DNA from: Mycobacterium sp. IDR2000157661
Lineage (GTDB): Bacteria > Actinomycetota > Actinomycetes > Mycobacteriales > Mycobacteriaceae
Direction: 5' to 3'
DNA length: 64,000 bases
NCBI RefSeq assembly: GCF_022317005.1
Contig: NZ_CP081006.1
Location: 3,224,001-3,288,000, forward strand
The notes under the pieces were generated by a model. It was not told the DNA's origin. It was given only the letters and a program-made list of their open reading frames with translations, and did not search any database. Each line of letters opens with the position of its first letter. The stretch's first letter is position 1. Of this stretch, positions 8,336-20,173 are shown one piece after another. The position numbers and the translations under genes are program-made.

Positions 8336-10665
8336 AACCCTCCATCGACTACTACGCCCCCTTCACTCCGACCGGTGACGCGCTGGTGCTGGCGTCGGTG
8401 TCGTCGCCCGCCGAACAGGAGATGATCGACGACTGGCTGGACCGCCAGCGACGGGACAATCCCGGCTCCAAGGTCGACGTGCTGCGGTTGCCCCACGACG
8501 ATCCGCCCCCGGCGGTGCTGGCCCAACTCGTGGCCGAACTCGAAGCCGACGACGACCGCTCGGTGGTGCCGGTCCGGGTGTTCTGGATACCGGGCGGCCT
8601 GCCCACCCGGTCGAAGGTGGTGGCGCTGCTGTCGGGGCGCGATACGTACCGGCCGCCCGAGATACTGCAACGGCGCATCCTGCGCCGCGACCCGACCCGG
8701 GCGCGCATCGTAGCCGGTGAACCGGCCAAGGTGTCCGAACTGCGACAGCAGTGGGCCGACACCACCACAGCCGAGAACGCCCGCGAGTTCGCGCGATTCG
8801 TCATCCGGCGCGCCGTCTTGGCGATCGAACGCGTGGAGCTGCGGCTGCTGGGTCCCGAGTACAAGTCCCCGCGGCTGATCAAGCCGGAACTGTTGGCGTC
8901 GGCCCGATTCCGCGAGGGTCTCGAGAAGCTGCCCGGTGCGACGCTGGAGCAGGCCGGGGAGATGCTCGACGAGCTGTCCACCGGATGGAGCCGGTTCTCG
9001 GTGGACCTGATCCCGTCGCTGGGCCGGGCCATCTTCAGCCGCGGCTTCGACCCGAACATCGACTACGACCGCGCCGAGGTCGAGTCGATGCGCCGCAACC
9101 TGGAGAACCATCCGGCGGTCCTGCTCTTCTCGCACCGGTCCTACCTCGACGGCGTCATCGTGCCGGTCGCCATGCAGGAGAACAGGTTGCCACCTGTACA
9201 CACCTTCGCCGGGATCAACCTGTCGTTCGGTTTGATGGGCCCGCTCATGCGCCACTCCGGCGTCATCTTCCTGCGGCGCAAACTCGACGACCCGGTGTAC
9301 AAGTACGTGCTGCGTCAGTTCGTCGGCTACATCGTCGAGAAGCGGTTCAACCTGAGCTGGTCGATCGAAGGCACCCGGTCGCGCACCGGAAAGATGTTGC
9401 CGCCCAAGCTCGGTCTGCTGGCCTATGTCGCCGACGCCTACCTCGACGATCGTAGCGAGGACATCCTGTTGCAGCCGGTGTCGATCAGCTTCGACCAGTT
9501 GCACGAGACGGCCGAGTATGCCGCCTATGCCCGAGGCGGGGAGAAGACCCCCGAGAGCCTGTCGTGGATGTACAACTTCATCAAGGCGCAGGGCGAGCGA
9601 AACTACGGCAAGATCTACGTCCGGTTTCCCGAGGCCGTGTCGATGCGCGAATACCTCGGTTCCCCGCACGGGCCGATGGCCACCGACGAGGCCGCGAAAC
9701 GGCTCGCGTTGCAGAAGATGGCGTTCGAGGTGTCCTGGCGGATTCTGCGGGCGACGCCGGTCAACGCGACGGCGTTGGTGTCGGCGCTGCTGCTCACCAC
9801 CCGGGGTGTCGCGTTGACGCTCGCCCAGATCCATCACACGCTGCAGGACTCGCTGGACTATCTGGAGCGCAAGCAGACACCGATGACCAACAGCGCGTTG
9901 CGGTTACGCACTCCCGACGGGGTCCGGGCGGCGCTCGACGCGCTGTCGAACCGGCATCCCGTCACCTGTGTCGAGGGCGGCCGGCAGCCGGTGTGGCGGA
10001 TCGCGCCGGAGGACGAACACGAGGCGGCGTTCTATCGGAACACGCTCATCGACGCCTTTTTGGAGACCTCGCTCGTCGAACTCGCGCTCGCGCACGCCGG
10101 GTGCGCGGAGCCGGATCGGCTGGACGCCTTCTGGTCGCAGGTGATGCGGCTGCGGGACCTGCTGAAGTTCGACTTCTACTTCGCCGACTCGGCCGCGTTC
10201 CGCGAACACGTCGCCGAGGAGATGTCTTGGCATGACGGCTGGGAACAGGATGTGTCGGCGGGCGGCGAGAGGGTCGACGCGCTGCTGCGGACCAAGCAGC
10301 CGCTGCTGGCCGGTGCGATGCTGCGGCCGTTCTTCGAGGCCTACGAGATCGTCGCCGACGTGTTGCGCGACGCGCCCGCCGAGATCGACGAGAAGGAACT
10401 GACGCGACGGGCGTTGGGTCTGGGCAACCAGTACGCCGCCCAGGGCCGGGTGCGTAGCACCGAAGCGGTGTCCGCCCTGCTGTTCGCGACCGCGCGGCAG
10501 GTGGTCGCCGATCAGGGTCTGCTCGGACCGGGGCCCGACCTGGTCGAGCGGCGCACCGCGTTCCGCGATGAACTACGCGCCGTGTTGCGCGACATGGATA
10601 CCGTCGAGCGCATCGCCCTCGAACAGTTTCTCGCTCGCGAGGCCCAGCGCCGCGCCCAGCCGTAG
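8332..10665 (+). CDS. plsB2: Glycerol-3-phosphate acyltransferase PlsB2
   Basis: 777-aa membrane-associated enzyme for the first step of glycerolipid synthesis, acylation of glycerol-3-phosphate. The acyltransferase block motifs are SHRSYLDG (HxxxxD) near residue 269 and [10 protein letters not shown] near 345, as in E. coli PlsB. Length matches the roughly 790-aa mycobacterial PlsB2 (Rv2482c). The GTG start overlaps the PlsC stop as GTGA, so translation is probably coupled. Together with the two upstream genes, the operon covers both acylations to phosphatidic acid and the last acylation to triacylglycerol. Confidence 0.9.
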   Translation: MKPSIDYYAPFTPTGDALVLASVSSPAEQEMIDDWLDRQRRDNPGSKVDVLRLPHDDPPPAVLAQLVAELEADDDRSVVPVRVFWIPGGLPTRSKVVALLSGRDTYRPPEILQRRILRRDPTRARIVAGEPAKVSELRQQWADTTTAENAREFARFVIRRAVLAIERVELRLLGPEYKSPRLIKPELLASARFREGLEKLPGATLEQAGEMLDELSTGWSRFSVDLIPSLGRAIFSRGFDPNIDYDRAEVESMRRNLENHPAVLLFSHRSYLDGVIVPVAMQENRLPPVHTFAGINLSFGLMGPLMRHSGVIFLRRKLDDPVYKYVLRQFVGYIVEKRFNLSWSIEGTRSRTGKMLPPKLGLLAYVADAYLDDRSEDILLQPVSISFDQLHETAEYAAYARGGEKTPESLSWMYNFIKAQGERNYGKIYVRFPEAVSMREYLGSPHGPMATDEAAKRLALQKMAFEVSWRILRATPVNATALVSALLLTTRGVALTLAQIHHTLQDSLDYLERKQTPMTNSALRLRTPDGVRAALDALSNRHPVTCVEGGRQPVWRIAPEDEHEAAFYRNTLIDAFLETSLVELALAHAGCAEPDRLDAFWSQVMRLRDLLKFDFYFADSAAFREHVAEEMSWHDGWEQDVSAGGERVDALLRTKQPLLAGAMLRPFFEAYEIVADVLRDAPAEIDEKELTRRALGLGNQYAAQGRVRSTEAVSALLFATARQVVADQGLLGPGPDLVERRTAFRDELRAVLRDMDTVERIALEQFLAREAQRRAQP

Positions 10666-10696
10666 GGGCGCCGGTGCTGGCCATACGCTGGTAGGT

Positions 10697-12688
10697 ATGG
10701 CGACGGTATCGAGCGTGCGCACCAGCGCGGTGTGGCCGGTGCTCGTCGGTGTCGCGGTGCTGGCCGGCGCCGTCGCCGCAGGCATCTCGGCACTCTCGCT
10801 GGCCGACGCCCTGACCGCGACGGGACTGCCGAACCCGGGGCCCGTCACCACCTACGGCCTGCCGTTCATCCGCGCCGCCGGGGAGATCGCCGCCGTCACG
10901 GCCGTCGGGAGTTTCCTGTTCGCGGCGTTCTTGACTCCGCCGCAGTCCACCGGCGTCCTCGACGCCGACGGCTACCGGGCTTTGCGGTTGGGCACGGGCG
11001 CCTCGGCGATCTGGGCCGTGTGTGCGGCGTTACTTGTGCCGCTGACCGTCTCCGACGTGTCGGGGCAACCGGTGTTCGAACACCTCAACCCGCTCGATGT
11101 GCTGCAGGTGATCGGTTACATCGACATCGCCGGGGCATGGATGTGGACTGCGGCGATCGCGGCGTCGCTGACCGTCGTGAGCCTTCCCGTGCTGCGGTGG
11201 TCCTGGACACCGGTGCTGCTCGCAGGTGCGTTGTTCACCCTGGTCCCACTCGGCCTGACCGGACACTCGTCGAGCGGCGGCGCCCACGACCTGGCCACCA
11301 ACAGCCTGCTGTTCCACCTGGGCGCCGGCGCGCTATGGGCCGGTGGCCTGCTCGCCCTGCTGGTACACGCGCTGCGCGGCGGCGCGCACGCCGACCTGGC
11401 CGCGCGCCGGTTCTCGGCGCTGGCGCTGTGGTGCTTCGTCGTGATGGCCGTCAGCGGCGTGATCAATGCTTTGGTGCGCATTCAGCCCGCCGATCTGCTG
11501 CGCACCGAATACGGCTGGCTGGTCGTCGGCAAGGCCGTGGCGCTGGCCACGCTCGGGGTGCTGGGCTGGCGGCAGCGTCGCGTCGCGGTGCGTGCGCTGC
11601 AACGAGACGCCACCGCCCGTGGCCCGCTGATCCGGCTGGCGCTGGTCGAGGCGGCGGTGTTCGGTGTGACGTTCGGCATCGCGGTCGGGTTGGGCCGCAC
11701 GCCTCCTCCGCCGCTGCGGGAACAACCCAGCCCGACGGAGGTGGCGATCGGCTACGACTTCGCCGGACCGCCCACGGCGGCGCGCATCCTGTTCGACTGG
11801 CGGTTCGATCTGATCTTCGGCACCGCCGCCGTCGTGCTGGCACTGGTGTACCTGCTGGGAGTGCGTCGCCTGCGGCGCCGCGGCGATGCGTGGCCGGTCG
11901 GCAGGACGCTGGCCTGGATGTGTGGCTGCGCCGCACTGTTGTTCGCGACGTCGTCGGGTGTCGGCCGGTACATGCCCGCGATGTTCTCCGTGCACATGGT
12001 GGCGCACATGCTGCTGTCGATGCTGGTGCCGATCCTGCTGGTGCTCGGCGCGCCGATGACGCTGGCGCTGCGTGCGCTGCCGACCGCGGGCCGCGGGGCG
12101 CCGCCCGGCGCGCGGGAGTGGCTGCTGGCGGCGCTGCACTCGCGGGTGTCGCGCTTCCTGACCCATCCGATCGTGGCGACGATCGTGTTCGTCGCCGGTT
12201 TCTACGGCCTGTACTTCGGCGGCCTTTTCGACGCCGCGGTCGACGACCACGCCGCTCACGTGCTGATGAACCTCCACTTCCTGCTCAGCGGATACCTCTT
12301 CTACTGGGTGGTGATCGGCATCGATCCGGCACCCCGGCAGTTGCCGCAGCTGGGCAAGCTGGCGATGGTGTTCGCCTCGCTGCCGCTGCACGCGTTCTTC
12401 GGTGTGGTGCTGATGGGCATGAAGACGGTGCTCGGCGAGACGTTCTACCGGTCGTTGCAGCTGAGCTGGCACACGGATCTGCTGGGCGATCAGCGCACGG
12501 GCGGCGGTATCGCCTGGGCGGCGGGCGAGGTGCCGCTGGTGATCGTGATGCTCGCGCTCTTGATCCAGTGGAAACGCAGCGATGATCGCACCGCCAGGCG
12601 GCTGGACCGGGCGGCCGACCGCGACGAGGACGCCGATCTCGCGGCCTACAACGCGATGCTGGCCGAACTCGCCCGCCGCGACGCGTGA
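10697..12688 (+). CDS. CopD-CtaG fusion membrane protein (copper resistance / cytochrome oxidase assembly type)
   Basis: 663-aa polytopic membrane protein. The N-terminal half has about nine hydrophobic segments, including the CopD-like region (WTAAIAASLTVVSLPVLRW, FSALALWCFVVMAVSGVINA). The C-terminal half is a caa3-type CtaG domain (MFSVHMVAHMLLSMLVPILL, LMNLHFLLSGYLFYWVVIGI) with histidines in membrane segments suited to copper. Such fusions (Rv0102-like) are linked to copper handling and cytochrome oxidase assembly. I use the ATG at 10697 because upstream sequence belongs to PlsB2 in another frame. It lies 31 bp after plsB2 and may be co-transcribed. Confidence 0.82.
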   Translation: MATVSSVRTSAVWPVLVGVAVLAGAVAAGISALSLADALTATGLPNPGPVTTYGLPFIRAAGEIAAVTAVGSFLFAAFLTPPQSTGVLDADGYRALRLGTGASAIWAVCAALLVPLTVSDVSGQPVFEHLNPLDVLQVIGYIDIAGAWMWTAAIAASLTVVSLPVLRWSWTPVLLAGALFTLVPLGLTGHSSSGGAHDLATNSLLFHLGAGALWAGGLLALLVHALRGGAHADLAARRFSALALWCFVVMAVSGVINALVRIQPADLLRTEYGWLVVGKAVALATLGVLGWRQRRVAVRALQRDATARGPLIRLALVEAAVFGVTFGIAVGLGRTPPPPLREQPSPTEVAIGYDFAGPPTAARILFDWRFDLIFGTAAVVLALVYLLGVRRLRRRGDAWPVGRTLAWMCGCAALLFATSSGVGRYMPAMFSVHMVAHMLLSMLVPILLVLGAPMTLALRALPTAGRGAPPGAREWLLAALHSRVSRFLTHPIVATIVFVAGFYGLYFGGLFDAAVDDHAAHVLMNLHFLLSGYLFYWVVIGIDPAPRQLPQLGKLAMVFASLPLHAFFGVVLMGMKTVLGETFYRSLQLSWHTDLLGDQRTGGGIAWAAGEVPLVIVMLALLIQWKRSDDRTARRLDRAADRDEDADLAAYNAMLAELARRDA

Positions 12689-12876
12689 ACAAGCGGCGGC
12701 ACGAGGGTTCGCTCGGCGACGAATTTCCGGGTTGTCCCCAATCCCGGCTCTGTCCCCAAGCCGGTCCTCCGCGGCTGCGCGCGGCCGTTCCGTGTCGGCG
12801 CCGCGAGGCTCAATGGCGGTGTCACGACGCGCCGGGACGCCCGGACGTCGCAAGGAATCAAGTCAAGGAGATCAGC

Positions 12877-13335
12877 ATGTTCGAGACACCGTTCACCATC
12901 GTCGGCAACATCGTCAACGATCCGATCCACCGCCGGGTCGGCGACCAGGAGATGGTCAGGTTCCGCGTCGCGAGCAACTCGCGCAAGCGCACCGCCGAGG
13001 GAACATGGGAGCCGGGTAACTCGTTGTTCGTCACGGTCAACTGCTGGGGGCGGGTGGTCGCCGGCGCCAGTGCGGCTCTGGTCAAGGGCGATCCGGTGAT
13101 AGTGGTCGGGCACGTCTACACCAGTGAGTACGACGACCGCGACGGCAACCGCCGCTCGTCGGTCGAGGTGCGCGCCACGTCCGTCGGCCCCGATCTGGCG
13201 CGCTGCGCTGCGCGCATCGACCGGGGTAAGCAGCAGGCCGACCAGCGGTCGTCGAATCAGAACGACCCGATCGAGGACGCCGGCGACGACGACGATGCGG
13301 ACCAGGCCGGCGAGGCGCTGAGCTTGACGGCGTAG
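12877..13335 (+). CDS. ssb2: Single-stranded DNA-binding protein, second paralogue (SsbB/Ssb2 type)
   Basis: 152-aa protein with an N-terminal OB fold (residues 1-110): MFETPFTIVGNIVNDPIHRR, VRFRVASNSRK, FVTVNCWGR, GDPVIVVGHVYTSEY. The C-terminal tail is acidic and disordered (EDAGDDDDADQAGEALSLTA) but lacks the canonical DDDIPF tip that recruits replication partners. This matches the non-essential mycobacterial SsbB (Rv2478c) rather than the replicative SSB. The ATG is preceded by AAGGAG at 12865-12870. It sits just upstream of ettA, as in M. tuberculosis. Confidence 0.85.
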   Translation: MFETPFTIVGNIVNDPIHRRVGDQEMVRFRVASNSRKRTAEGTWEPGNSLFVTVNCWGRVVAGASAALVKGDPVIVVGHVYTSEYDDRDGNRRSSVEVRATSVGPDLARCAARIDRGKQQADQRSSNQNDPIEDAGDDDDADQAGEALSLTA

Positions 13336-13349
13336 CGGGCGACAACGAC

Positions 13350-13384
13350 GGCGCAGCCACTTCGGTAACGCTCTCGGCTGCGCC
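13350..13384 (+). terminator. Inverted repeat between ssb2 and ettA, possible weak terminator
   Basis: Perfect 9-bp inverted repeat GGCGCAGCC/GGCTGCGCC with a 17-nt loop, 15 bp after the ssb2 stop. No T-run follows, so intrinsic termination is uncertain; it could instead stabilise the mRNA end. Confidence 0.35.
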
Positions 13385-13455
13385 GAGGTGGCCACGCCTA
13401 CGATGGTCCGCGGGCAATACCCGGATACTCCCGATTTCGAAAGGCACCCCACGGC

Positions 13456-15129
13456 ATGGCCGAATTCATCTATTCGATGCGGAAGGTCCGCAAGGCGCAC
13501 GGCGACAAGGTGATCCTCGACGACGTCAGCCTCAACTTCCTTCCGGGCGCGAAGATCGGCGTCGTCGGTCCCAACGGGGCCGGCAAGTCGAGCGTCTTGC
13601 GGATCATGGCCGGACTCGATCAGCCGAACAACGGTGACGCGTTCCTTCAGCCCGGCGCGACGGTGGGCATCCTGCAACAGGAGCCGGCGCTCGACGAAAC
13701 CAAGACCGTGCGCGAGAACGTCGAGGAGGGCGTGGCCGTCAAGGCCAAGCTCAACCGCTACAACGAGGTGGCTGAACTGATGGCCACCGACTACTCCGAC
13801 GAGCTGATGGAGGAGATGGGCAAGCTCCAGGAGGAGCTCGACGCCGCCGACGCGTGGGACATCGACAGCCAGCTCGAGCAGGCGATGGACGCGTTGCGTT
13901 GTCCGCCGCCCGAGGAGCCGGTGACCCATCTGTCGGGCGGTGAGCGCCGCCGGGTGGCGCTGTGCAAGCTGCTGCTGTCCAAGCCGGACCTGCTGTTGCT
14001 CGACGAGCCGACCAACCACCTCGACGCCGAGAGCGTGCAGTGGCTCGAGCAGCACCTCGCCGAGTACAAGGGTGCGATCCTGGCCGTGACCCACGACCGG
14101 TACTTCCTGGACAACGTCGCCGAGTGGATCCTCGAGCTCGACCGCGGCCGCGCCTACCCGTACGAGGGCAATTACTCGACCTATCTGGAGAAGAAGGCCG
14201 AGCGCGTCGCGGTGCAGGGGCGCAAGGACGCCAAACTGCAGAAACGACTGCAGGACGAGCTGGCATGGGTCCGCTCGGGCGCCAAGGCCCGCCAGGCCAA
14301 GAGCAAGGCCCGGCTGCAGCGCTACGAGGAAATGGCGGCCGAAGCGGAGAAGACGCGCAAGCTCGACTTCGAGGAGATTCAGATCCCCACCGGGCCGCGG
14401 CTGGGCAACGTGGTCGTCGAGGTCGACCACCTCGACAAGGGCTTCAACGGCCGCACCCTGATCAAGGACCTGTCGTTCACGCTGCCGCGCAACGGCATCG
14501 TCGGCGTCATCGGCCCCAACGGCGTCGGCAAGACGACGTTGTTCAAGACCATCGTCGGCCTGGAGCAACCCGACAGCGGCACGGTCAAGGTCGGCGAAAC
14601 CGTCAAGCTGAGCTACGTCGACCAGTCCCGGGCCGGCATCGACCCGAAGAAGACGGTGTGGGAGGTGGTCTCCGACGGGCTCGACTACATCGAGGTCGGG
14701 CAGAACGAGATCCCGTCGCGGGCGTATGTCTCGGCGTTCGGCTTCAAGGGTCCCGACCAGCAGAAGCCGGCGGGCGTGCTCTCCGGAGGTGAGCGCAACC
14801 GGCTCAACCTGGCGCTGACGCTCAAAGAGGGGGGCAACCTGATCCTGCTCGACGAGCCGACCAACGACCTCGACGTGGAGACGCTGTCGTCGCTGGAGAA
14901 CGCGCTCGAGAACTTCCCCGGCTGCGCGGTGGTGATCTCCCACGACCGCTGGTTCCTCGACCGCACCTGCACCCACATCCTGGCGTGGGAGGGCGACGAG
15001 ACGAACGAGGCCAAGTGGTTCTGGTTCGAGGGCAACTTCGGTGCATACGAGGAGAACAAGGTCGAACGACTCGGCGCTGAGGCCGCGCGTCCGCACCGCG
15101 TCACCCACCGCAAGCTCACACGCGACTGA
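13456..15129 (+). CDS. ettA: Energy-dependent translational throttle protein EttA (ABC-F ATPase)
   Basis: 557-aa soluble ABC-F protein with two ATPase cassettes and no membrane domain. It binds the ribosomal E site and gates the first elongation step according to ATP/ADP. Cassette 1 has Walker A GPNGAGKSS near residue 38, signature LSGGERRR near 160 and Walker B LLLLDEPTNHLD near 177. Cassette 2 has GPNGVGKTT near 353, LSGGERNR near 442 and LILLDEPTNDLD near 462. The linker between them is charged (QRYEEMAAEAEKTRKLDFEE). Length and features match Rv2477c and E. coli EttA. Confidence 0.95.
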   Translation: MAEFIYSMRKVRKAHGDKVILDDVSLNFLPGAKIGVVGPNGAGKSSVLRIMAGLDQPNNGDAFLQPGATVGILQQEPALDETKTVRENVEEGVAVKAKLNRYNEVAELMATDYSDELMEEMGKLQEELDAADAWDIDSQLEQAMDALRCPPPEEPVTHLSGGERRRVALCKLLLSKPDLLLLDEPTNHLDAESVQWLEQHLAEYKGAILAVTHDRYFLDNVAEWILELDRGRAYPYEGNYSTYLEKKAERVAVQGRKDAKLQKRLQDELAWVRSGAKARQAKSKARLQRYEEMAAEAEKTRKLDFEEIQIPTGPRLGNVVVEVDHLDKGFNGRTLIKDLSFTLPRNGIVGVIGPNGVGKTTLFKTIVGLEQPDSGTVKVGETVKLSYVDQSRAGIDPKKTVWEVVSDGLDYIEVGQNEIPSRAYVSAFGFKGPDQQKPAGVLSGGERNRLNLALTLKEGGNLILLDEPTNDLDVETLSSLENALENFPGCAVVISHDRWFLDRTCTHILAWEGDETNEAKWFWFEGNFGAYEENKVERLGAEAARPHRVTHRKLTRD

Positions 15130-15280
15130 TCCGGCGGGGTAGGAGCGCTGGGGCCGCCCCCGGCCCGAAGGGCTTGGGGGACGACTGGGGGACGATTAGT
15201 GTCGTCTCGCGGGGCACCGGAGCCGCGAGAGCGGCGACGTCCCGGACGGTGGATACGCGAGACGAAGGCAGGAGCGTCGC

Positions 15281-18200
15281 ATGTCGGTGAATCCGGGAGC
15301 CGCCGGGGGACCACTCGGCGCCGGGGCCGGCGTGGCCGGGGCGCCGGGTCCGGTGACCACCGACGCGGAGCTCATGTCACGGCTGGGGCGCGCCTATCTC
15401 GCGACATACCGTGGACCGCACGCCGATGCGCCCGCGGACGAGTCCGCGGTGACCTCACCGGTCGACATGACCGCCCACCGGATGGTGACAGCCGAGTTGG
15501 TCGCGGCGCACCGCCGGCTCGGCCATCTCCGCGCGGTCGGCGAGACACGTGTCGCGGTGTATCCGGCCGACGACCCGGCCGGGTTCGGGCCGGCGCTGCA
15601 GATCGTCACCGACTACACCGCGATGATGATGGATTCGGTCACCGTGCTGCTGCACCGGTTCGGCGTCGCCTACACCGCGGTGATGAACCCGGTGTTCCGC
15701 GTCCACCGCGGAGCTGCGGATGAGCTGCTCGACATCGTCCCCGTCGCCGAGGCCGGCGATGCCGCCGGCGCACCGACCGAGTCGTGGGTGCATGTGCAGT
15801 TGGCGGCCACGGTGGACTCCGCCGCGATCGCACACGTCGCCCAGATGCTGCCCAGGGTGCTCGCCGACGCGCGCCAGGTGTCCCTCGACGCGAAGGCCCT
15901 GTGGTCGACACTGCGCGGGCTCGCCGAGGACGTTGACACCGACGCGGGCGGCCGGTTTCCCGGTCGTGACCGCAACGACGTCGCCGCGCTGCTGCGCTGG
16001 CTGGCCGACGGTCACTTCGTGCTGCTGGGCTATCAGCGCTGCCCGGTCCGTGACGGGCGCTCGTCGGTGGATCCGGCGAGCAAGCTCGGCGTGCTCCGGC
16101 TGCGCGACGACGTGCTGCCCCAGTTGACCGGCAACAGCGAGCTGCTCACCCTGGCACAGGCGACCCTGCCGAGCTATCTGCGCTACGGCGCCTATCCGTA
16201 CATCGTCGTGGTCCGCGAGAACCACGGATCCACCGCGGTCGAGCACCGGTTCGTCGGCTTGTTCACCGTCGCGGCGATGAACGCCAATGTGCTCGAGATA
16301 CCGCTGATCGCCCGCAGGGTCAACGAGGCGCTGTCGCAGTCGCAACGAGACCCGAGCCATCCCGGGCAGCTGCTGCTCGACATCATCCAAACCATTCCGC
16401 GGTCGGAGTTGTTCGCGCTGTCGGCAGCGGAGATGCTCGACATGGTCAGGGCGGTCGTCGATCTCGGTTCGCGCAGGCGGACCCTGCTGTTCCTGCGCGT
16501 CGACTCCCTGGCCTACTTCGTCTCGTGTCTGGTCTACCTGCCCCGCGACCGCTACACCACCGCGGTCCGACTCCAGATGCAGGACATCCTGGTGCGCGAA
16601 CTCGGTGGCGTCAGCATCGAGTACACCGCGCGGGTCAGCGAATCGCCCTGGGCGGTCGTGCATTTCTCCGTGCGCATGCCCGAAGGGGTCAACGCCCGCG
16701 ACATCGACACTTCGGTCGACAACGAGTCGCGGATCCAGGACCTGCTCACCGAAGCGGCCAGGACGTGGGGCGACCGGCTCATGGGCGCCGTCAGGACAGG
16801 CTCGATCGATCAGCCCACCGCGCAGCACTACTCGACGGCGTTCTCGGAGGCCTACAAGCAGGCCGTCACGCCGGACGACGCGATCGGCGACATCGCGATC
16901 ATCGAAGAGCTGCAGGACAACTCGATCAAGCCTGTCCTCAGCGACAGCGAGGACGAGGGCATCGCGGAGCTCACTCTGTATCTGGGCGGGCAGTCGGCCT
17001 CGCTGAGCGACCTGCTGCCGATCCTGCAGTCGATGGGTGTGGTGGTGCTCGAGGAGCGGCCGTTCACGGTCGTTCGGCCCGACGGGCTGCCGGTGTTCAT
17101 CTACCAGTTCAAGATCTCACCGCACAAGTCGATCGCGGCGGTGCCCGAGGACCAGCGCGATGCGACGGCGGCCCGGTTCGCCGACGCCGTCACCGCGATC
17201 TGGCGGGGCCGGGTGGAGATCGACCGATTCAACGAGCTGGTGCTGCGCGCCGGGCTGAGCTGGCAGCAGGTTGCCATCCTGCGCAGCTACGCGAAGTACC
17301 TGCGGCAGGCGGGTTTTCCTTACAGTCAGGCACACATCGAGGGTGTCGTCAACGACAACGCCAATACGGCACGTTCACTGGTCGAGCTGTTCGAGTCGCT
17401 GTTCTTCCCGTCGGCGCAGCCGGGCCAGGACACCCCGAAACGCCGCGACGCGCAGGCCGCTGCTGCAGCGGTCAGCGCCGACATCGACGCACTGGTGAGC
17501 CTCGACACCGACCGTGTGTTGCGGGCGTTCGCCTCGATGATCCAGGCCACGCTGCGCACCAACTACTTCGTCACCCGCGAGGAGTCGGCTCGGCACCAGG
17601 ACGTGTTGTCGTTCAAGCTCAATCCCGGGCTGATCGACGAACTCCCGCTCCCGCGCCCGAAATTCGAGATCTTCGTGTACTCGCCGCGCGTGGAGGGCGT
17701 GCACCTGCGCTTCGGTCACGTGGCGCGCGGCGGGCTGCGCTGGTCGGACCGGCGCGAGGACTTCCGCACCGAGATCCTCGGCCTGGTCAAGGCGCAGGCG
17801 GTCAAGAACGCGGTGATCGTGCCCGTCGGCGCCAAGGGCGGGTTCGTGCTCAAACGACCGCCTTCGCCCACCGGTGACGCCGCCGCCGACCGCGACGCTC
17901 AGCGCGCCGAGGGAGTGGCGTGCTACAAGCTTTTCATCGCCGGCCTGCTCGACGTCACCGACAACGTCGACAAGGCCACCGGCGACATCGTGGCGCCACC
18001 GGATGTGGTGCGCCGCGACGGTGACGACGCCTATCTGGTGGTGGCCGCCGACAAGGGCACCGCCACGTTCTCCGACATCGCCAACGAGGTCGCCAAGTCC
18101 TACGGCTTCTGGCTCGGTGACGCGTTCGCCTCGGGCGGCTCGGTGGGCTATGACCACAAGGCGATTGGGATCACCGCCAGAGGCGCGTGGGAGGCCGTCA

Positions 18201-20173
18201 AGCGCCACTTCCTCGAGATGGGCGTCGACACCCAGTCCGAGGACTTCACCGTCGTCGGCGTCGGTGACATGAGCGGCGACGTGTTCGGCAACGGCATGTT
18301 GCTCTCCAAGCACATCCGCCTCCTCGCCGCGTTCGACCACCGGCATATCTTCATCGACCCCGACCCCGACGCGGCCAGATCGTGGGAGGAACGCAAGCGC
18401 CTCTTCGACCAGCCGCGGTCCAGCTGGGAAGAGTACGACACCTCGCTGATCAGTGAGGGCGGCGGCGTGTACACCCGCCAGCAGAAGTCGATACGGATCA
18501 GCAAGCAGGCCCGCGCCGCCCTGGGCATCGAGGACAGCGTCGAGGAGCTGACTCCGCCGAACCTGATCAAGGCGATCCTCAAGGCTCCGGCCGACCTGCT
18601 GTTCAACGGCGGCATCGGCACCTACATCAAAGCTGAGGCCGAATCGGACTCCGACGTCGGTGACCGTGCCAACGACCCGGTGCGCGTGAACGGAAACCAG
18701 TTGCGCGCCAAGGTGATCGGCGAGGGTGGCAATCTCGGGGTCACCCCGCTCGGACGCATCGAATTCGACCTCGCCGGCGGCCGCATCAACACCGATGCAC
18801 TGGACAACTCGGCGGGCGTGGACTGCTCCGACCACGAGGTCAACATCAAGATCCTGATCGACTCGCTGGTCACGGCCGGCAAAGTGGAGGAGGGCGAACG
18901 CACCGACCTGCTGCTGTCGATGACCGACGAGGTCGGAGCGCTGGTGCTGGGGGACAACGAGGACCAGAACGACCTGATGGGCACCAGCCGCGCCAACGCC
19001 GCGAACCTGCTGCCGGTGCACGCGCGGATGATCCGGGATTTCGCCGCCGATCGCGGTCTGAACAGAGAACTCGAGGCGCTGCCCTCGGAGAAGGAGATCC
19101 GCCGCCGCACTGAGACCGGGATCGGGCTCACCTCACCGGAACTCGCCACACTGATGGCGCACGTGAAACTGGCGCTCAAGGACGATGTGCTGGCCAGCGA
19201 GTTGCCCGATCAGGAGGCGTTCGCCGCCCGGTTGCCGTGGTACTTCCCGGTCAAGTTGCGCGAGCAGTTCGCCAGCGACATCCGTTCGCACCAACTGCGT
19301 CGCGAGATCATCACCACCATGCTCGTCAACGACGTGGTCGACACCAGTGGCATCACCTACGCCTACCGGATCACCGAGGACGTCGGCGTCGGACCCCTCG
19401 ACGCGGTCCGCACCTACGCCGCCACCAACGCGATCTTCCGGATCAACGACGTCTGGCGTCAGATCCGGGCCGCCAGCGAGCATGGAGTGCCGGTGGCGGC
19501 GTCGGACAGGATGACGTTGCACCTGCGCAGGCTCGTCGACAGGGCCGGGCGCTGGCTGCTCAACTACCGACCGCAGCCGCTGGCGGTGGGGGCCGAAACG
19601 AACCGGTTCGCTGCCAAAGTCGCCGACCTGACACCGCGTATGTCGGAGTGGCTGCGCGGTGACGACGAGGCGATCGTCGCCAAAGAGGTCCGCGAGTTCA
19701 CCTCCCACGGCGCGCCGGAGGACCTGGCGTACACGCTGGCGACGGGGCTGTACCAGTTCAGCCTGCTCGACGTCATCGACATCGCCGACATCGTCGACCG
19801 GGAACCGGCCGAGGTTGCCGACACCTACTTCGCGTTGATGGACTATCTCAACACCGACAACCTGCTGACCGCGGTGTCCCGGCTCGAGCGTGATGACCGC
19901 TGGCATTCGCTGGCGCGGTTGGCGATTCGCGACGACATCTATGGATCGCTGCGGGCGTTGTGCTTCGATGTGCTGGCCGTCGGTGAACCGGAGGAATCCG
20001 GTGAGGAGAAGATCTCCGAGTGGGAGACGACCAACAGCTCGCGGGTGGGCCGCGCACGCCGCACTCTCAGCGACATCTACGAGAGTGGCGAGCATGACCT
20101 GGCCACCTTGTCGGTGGCGGCTCGCCAGATCCGCAGCATGACGCGAACGAGTGGGACGGGAAGCTCGCGGTGA
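15281..20173 (+). CDS. gdh: NAD-dependent glutamate dehydrogenase, large (180-kDa) type
   Basis: 1630-aa enzyme of the L_180 class, which deaminates glutamate to 2-oxoglutarate with NAD+. The first 700 or so residues are ACT-like regulatory regions. The dehydrogenase core follows: [19 protein letters not shown] near residues 833-852 holds substrate-binding lysines, [15 protein letters not shown] near 992-1006 is characteristic of the family, and [11 protein letters not shown] and [12 protein letters not shown] follow. A long C-terminal helical region completes the protein. This matches Rv2476c, which is controlled by GarA in mycobacteria (established knowledge). The stop overlaps the next gene's start as GTGA, forming a three-gene operon. 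Confidence 0.95.
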   Translation: MSVNPGAAGGPLGAGAGVAGAPGPVTTDAELMSRLGRAYLATYRGPHADAPADESAVTSPVDMTAHRMVTAELVAAHRRLGHLRAVGETRVAVYPADDPAGFGPALQIVTDYTAMMMDSVTVLLHRFGVAYTAVMNPVFRVHRGAADELLDIVPVAEAGDAAGAPTESWVHVQLAATVDSAAIAHVAQMLPRVLADARQVSLDAKALWSTLRGLAEDVDTDAGGRFPGRDRNDVAALLRWLADGHFVLLGYQRCPVRDGRSSVDPASKLGVLRLRDDVLPQLTGNSELLTLAQATLPSYLRYGAYPYIVVVRENHGSTAVEHRFVGLFTVAAMNANVLEIPLIARRVNEALSQSQRDPSHPGQLLLDIIQTIPRSELFALSAAEMLDMVRAVVDLGSRRRTLLFLRVDSLAYFVSCLVYLPRDRYTTAVRLQMQDILVRELGGVSIEYTARVSESPWAVVHFSVRMPEGVNARDIDTSVDNESRIQDLLTEAARTWGDRLMGAVRTGSIDQPTAQHYSTAFSEAYKQAVTPDDAIGDIAIIEELQDNSIKPVLSDSEDEGIAELTLYLGGQSASLSDLLPILQSMGVVVLEERPFTVVRPDGLPVFIYQFKISPHKSIAAVPEDQRDATAARFADAVTAIWRGRVEIDRFNELVLRAGLSWQQVAILRSYAKYLRQAGFPYSQAHIEGVVNDNANTARSLVELFESLFFPSAQPGQDTPKRRDAQAAAAAVSADIDALVSLDTDRVLRAFASMIQATLRTNYFVTREESARHQDVLSFKLNPGLIDELPLPRPKFEIFVYSPRVEGVHLRFGHVARGGLRWSDRREDFRTEILGLVKAQAVKNAVIVPVGAKGGFVLKRPPSPTGDAAADRDAQRAEGVACYKLFIAGLLDVTDNVDKATGDIVAPPDVVRRDGDDAYLVVAADKGTATFSDIANEVAKSYGFWLGDAFASGGSVGYDHKAIGITARGAWEAVKRHFLEMGVDTQSEDFTVVGVGDMSGDVFGNGMLLSKHIRLLAAFDHRHIFIDPDPDAARSWEERKRLFDQPRSSWEEYDTSLISEGGGVYTRQQKSIRISKQARAALGIEDSVEELTPPNLIKAILKAPADLLFNGGIGTYIKAEAESDSDVGDRANDPVRVNGNQLRAKVIGEGGNLGVTPLGRIEFDLAGGRINTDALDNSAGVDCSDHEVNIKILIDSLVTAGKVEEGERTDLLLSMTDEVGALVLGDNEDQNDLMGTSRANAANLLPVHARMIRDFAADRGLNRELEALPSEKEIRRRTETGIGLTSPELATLMAHVKLALKDDVLASELPDQEAFAARLPWYFPVKLREQFASDIRSHQLRREIITTMLVNDVVDTSGITYAYRITEDVGVGPLDAVRTYAATNAIFRINDVWRQIRAASEHGVPVAASDRMTLHLRRLVDRAGRWLLNYRPQPLAVGAETNRFAAKVADLTPRMSEWLRGDDEAIVAKEVREFTSHGAPEDLAYTLATGLYQFSLLDVIDIADIVDREPAEVADTYFALMDYLNTDNLLTAVSRLERDDRWHSLARLAIRDDIYGSLRALCFDVLAVGEPEESGEEKISEWETTNSSRVGRARRTLSDIYESGEHDLATLSVAARQIRSMTRTSGTGSSR

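Noticed and set aside
12646..15108. 820-aa open frame on the minus strand
   Set aside because: Antisense to ssb2 and ettA, which have full motifs. Long mirror frames are common in GC-rich DNA; its protein is Arg/Val/Leu/Gly-rich without domains.
17375..19021. 548-aa minus-strand frame
   Set aside because: Mirror of the glutamate dehydrogenase gene; no ribosome site or protein features.
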